Positions 61,646 to 64,000 of a DNA stretch of 64,000 bases are shown piece after piece (position 1 is the first letter of the stretch; each line of letters opens with the position of its first letter). The DNA comes from Parabacteroides goldsteinii DSM 19448 = WAL 12034 (GTDB taxonomy: Bacteria; Bacteroidota; Bacteroidia; Bacteroidales; Tannerellaceae). The translations under genes and the position numbers were made by a program. The stretch is from NCBI RefSeq assembly GCF_000969835.1, contig NZ_KQ033913.1:185714-249713 (forward strand). Reading direction: 5' to 3'. The notes beneath the pieces are model-generated. The model was given only the letters and a program-made list of their open reading frames with translations. It was not told the DNA's origin and made no database searches.

Positions 61646-63913
61646 CTATTCAATAACATACCAATTGTATCCTTTTGCTGGTATTGTGATGGGGATTGTA
61701 ACGGAATAGTCACGTTCCAATACATATACCTGCACATTCTGATCCTGTTCCTTTACAGTCACTTTGTCGGTCAGTCCGGTGTAATAAAGAGGTATTTTGA
61801 TCTCTTTGCGGATGGGAACATCCAGCGGGTTATACACCGAGATGAATCCTTTCTGTTTCAATGAAGGATTTACGTGCATGATACCGTCCCAGTCCTGTCC
61901 GTCGGGACGGCGCAGGTGGATGATATCGGAATCGAGTATCTGACGGTATTTTTTATAGAAAGCAACCCATTGGTTGACCAGTTCTTTGGTCGCTTCCGTA
62001 TCGTAGAGGCGCGGACCACGGTAACAGGCTTGCACACCGGCCCCGAAGAGGTTCCGTAGACGCGTTTCGTAATGGTCGAGGTGCTCGTTCAACGGTTCGA
62101 TTGTGGCCGCTTCGCCTCCTCCGTGATATTGGGTGAGGGGAACGAACATGAAACCCATGCTGGGCGTTTTCTGCCAGGTTCCGTCATAGATATTCTGTCG
62201 TTCGATAATTTCCTGATAGGCGCGAGGCAGCGACCAGTTGGTCTCTACATATCCCATCGGTGTTTTATTGGAGCCGCTCAGGAAATACCAGTCGGGGACG
62301 TTCAGGTAAACACCGTTTGCCCGGCACCAGCGATAGAATCGGTTGATTTTCTTCCACTGTTTCCACTGGGAGTCGAGATAGCCTTTGTGGCCGCTGTGTG
62401 AAGTGGAGGCGCAAGGGTCGCCGGGATATGAACCGTCGTTTTCGAAGACATTCATTCCGGTGGTGGTGAAGAAGTTCTGTAATTTACGGAAGTAGGTGTC
62501 TCCCCAATCGGATGAGATACAGGGAGATACGCCAAAGCGGCTGCCTTCTTCGCGTGTTTTGGCCGGTTTTCCGGTTTTATGACTGATTGCGGCGTCTTGT
62601 TCTTTAGCTCCGCGGCTTGCCAGGAGGGAATAACCGCCGATGGCAATACCTTTCCCGGCAGCGTAGTCGCTAAGTTCTTTCATTCGTTGCAGATAGGCGG
62701 CTGAGTCATTTTCGATTTTGAATCCGCTACCGAAGGTCATAATGACCATTTCGAAACCAACAGCGGCACATTGGTCGATGGCTTGCTTCACCGCTTCGCT
62801 GTCCGATTGGCGGACGTGCATGAAGATAGGGTTTTCCTGTGTCCAGGGAGCCATCATACGCCAGAATTTACATTCTGCCAGTCCGCGCCGTTCCCGGTCG
62901 CTGGCATCACGCAGCATTTCGAAAGCCGTGCAGGATTCAAAGGTGTCGCCGGGTTTGATTTCCAAACCGGGACCGAGTAGGGGAGTGACTTCCAGGCGTG
63001 CCGGTTTATATTGACCATAATAGCGGATACCGGTAAATTCGTATTCCGGATGATCGAATACCCAACGGACAGCCGGATTGTCTTTCATCGCTTCCATATC
63101 GCCGCCCATGGCATAGTCGGTTACGACGAACAGTTGGGTGAAGCGGTCGATATAATCGCGCGGCGCATCGGTTTGCACGGGTTGTTTACGGAAATCTTTT
63201 GTGTAAGCACCTGCTTCCTGTGCCATCATGCGGACTTCATGCGGTTCGCCGTAATGTACTTTCGGAGCCGTTTCGACCAAAGCGAGTATTTCTGACTTGA
63301 AAGAATCGAGTGTAACGGGCATTGTTCCTTTATTGTCGATCTCGATCCATTTGGCCAGGATAGGGGCACCGTTGTACAGTTCGTAAATGACACGTATTTT
63401 CAGGTCTTTGCAGTCCTGAGGGGCAGTTGCCGGAGCCTGGTAATTGAAGGTGATCCGTTTTCCCGGGGCAGGCCAGGGGTATAAGTTGGATATCCATTGG
63501 CTGTTGGGTTTCCAGGGAAAGCGTTCTTTGCTTTCGCTTATCTGATAGTCTACCAACATGAATGCTGAATCGCAAGCCTGCATATTGTTGATAAATTCTT
63601 CTGTCAGGAAGTTATTGACCGGCTGTCCGGTCAGGCCTCCGACAGGATATTCTTTTCCGTTGATGACAAGTAAGGCTTCGGGACGGACGGCACGCAGCTC
63701 GTTTTGCCCGGTCATCAGGTTGTCAAAGGCGATGGTCGCTGCATTGGGAGCAAGCAGGAATGTACGGCGAAGGAGGCCGTTCGTTAATTCGAGACGTTTC
63801 CCTTCATGGGTTGTTTGTGCTGTCGATTTGTAAGAGGAACCGTCGATCAGCCAATCCTGGGCGGATAAACTGAATGTGGAGAGGAGAGATAAAAATACTA
63901 GAAAATGTTTCAT
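61646..63913 (-). CDS. Secreted clan GH-D-like (alpha-galactosidase-like) glycoside hydrolase
   Basis: 755 residues with a signal peptide (1-18, ending SLSAQ). An N-terminal beta-sandwich (about 25-340) is followed by a TIM barrel (about 350-620). Barrel motifs similar to GH36/GH27-type enzymes: GFEMVIMTFGSGF, KGIAIGGYSLLASRG, and the candidate nucleophile Asp in NVFENDGSYPGDPC; the C-terminal part is a beta domain. Similar Bacteroidota proteins are annotated as alpha-galactosidase, but this one is divergent and I do not assign a family or linkage. It is the first gene of a three-gene leftward operon. The promoter upstream was not found. Confidence 0.65.
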   Translation of the reverse strand: MKHFLVFLSLLSTFSLSAQDWLIDGSSYKSTAQTTHEGKRLELTNGLLRRTFLLAPNAATIAFDNLMTGQNELRAVRPEALLVINGKEYPVGGLTGQPVNNFLTEEFINNMQACDSAFMLVDYQISESKERFPWKPNSQWISNLYPWPAPGKRITFNYQAPATAPQDCKDLKIRVIYELYNGAPILAKWIEIDNKGTMPVTLDSFKSEILALVETAPKVHYGEPHEVRMMAQEAGAYTKDFRKQPVQTDAPRDYIDRFTQLFVVTDYAMGGDMEAMKDNPAVRWVFDHPEYEFTGIRYYGQYKPARLEVTPLLGPGLEIKPGDTFESCTAFEMLRDASDRERRGLAECKFWRMMAPWTQENPIFMHVRQSDSEAVKQAIDQCAAVGFEMVIMTFGSGFKIENDSAAYLQRMKELSDYAAGKGIAIGGYSLLASRGAKEQDAAISHKTGKPAKTREEGSRFGVSPCISSDWGDTYFRKLQNFFTTTGMNVFENDGSYPGDPCASTSHSGHKGYLDSQWKQWKKINRFYRWCRANGVYLNVPDWYFLSGSNKTPMGYVETNWSLPRAYQEIIERQNIYDGTWQKTPSMGFMFVPLTQYHGGGEAATIEPLNEHLDHYETRLRNLFGAGVQACYRGPRLYDTEATKELVNQWVAFYKKYRQILDSDIIHLRRPDGQDWDGIMHVNPSLKQKGFISVYNPLDVPIRKEIKIPLYYTGLTDKVTVKEQDQNVQVYVLERDYSVTIPITIPAKGYNWYVIE

Positions 63914-64000
63914 ATGTAAATAAATTGCGCTCCCTATCTCAAGAGAGCCGTTTAAACCATTAATAAATTGATTTTTTTAGAGTTCAGACAAAACAAAAGA
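63914..64000. other. Upstream end of the glycosidase operon
   Basis: AT-rich leader of the GH-D-like gene; no promoter box or operator recognised before the window ends. Confidence 0.4.

Overview
The window reads as chromosomal DNA of a gut-type Bacteroidales bacterium, most likely a Parabacteroides-like species (inference). The evidence is three SusC/SusD pairs with linked glycoside hydrolases, an ECF sigma/FecR pair, a hybrid two-component sensor (HTCS), a T9SS-type sorting domain, and many promoters with the Bacteroides -7 box TAnnTTTG.

Layout. 1-2.0 kb: end of a polysaccharide export locus (SLBB export protein, Wzz-like chain-length protein) closed by a strong terminator. 2.1-2.8 kb: an AT-rich orphan gene that looks like an ADP-ribosyltransferase-type toxin with an FVDNR leader motif. 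2.9-4.6 kb: two initiator tRNA genes flanking cbpA/cbpM. 4.8-9.7 kb: TetR regulator, KAS III-like enzyme, FabG, RluA-type pseudouridine synthase, class I aldolase with a relic of an EamA transporter behind it, and rubrerythrin. 9.9 kb: tRNA-Ser(CGA) beside the relic of an AAA ATPase. 10.4-17.1 kb: trp operon transcribed leftward as trpL-B-E-G-D-C-F-A, with a leader peptide carrying three consecutive Trp codons and an attenuator. 17.2-22.4 kb: RNA methyltransferase-like protein, DoxX protein, Gfo/Idh/MocA oxidoreductase, AspT/YidE-type transporter. 22.5-33.3 kb: polysaccharide utilisation locus (PUL) 1 (sigma, FecR, SusC with STN domain, SusD, GH2, T9SS-sorted carbohydrate-binding-like protein). 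33.5-39.8 kb: SusC/SusD plus a PHP-domain phosphodiesterase. 40.2-44.5 kb: sbcD-sbcC. 44.5-47.9 kb: a large exported protein with two c-type heme motifs and a SUMF1-like domain. 48.1-57.9 kb: PUL 3 (HTCS, SusC, SusD, lipoprotein). 58-64 kb: HU-like protein, then a leftward operon of a clan GH-D-like enzyme, a GH3 enzyme and a small exported protein.

Most notable: the HTCS gene at 53900-57949 is split by an inverted segment of about 0.42 kb lying between 12-bp inverted repeats (55036-55047 and 55466-55477). One repeat encodes the Ser-His-Glu-Leu of the kinase H-box. In-silico inversion restores one uninterrupted frame of 1349 codons, so this looks like an intragenic on/off DNA switch captured in the OFF state.

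Three intergenic arrays (9793-9884, 40037-40127, 58526-58613) each contain four tandem units of 22-23 bp built from a 12-bp quasi-palindrome plus a linker, with a different core in each array. I cannot assign them to a described element. Two housekeeping genes (trpF, sbcC) carry in-frame insertions of non-coding repeat elements.
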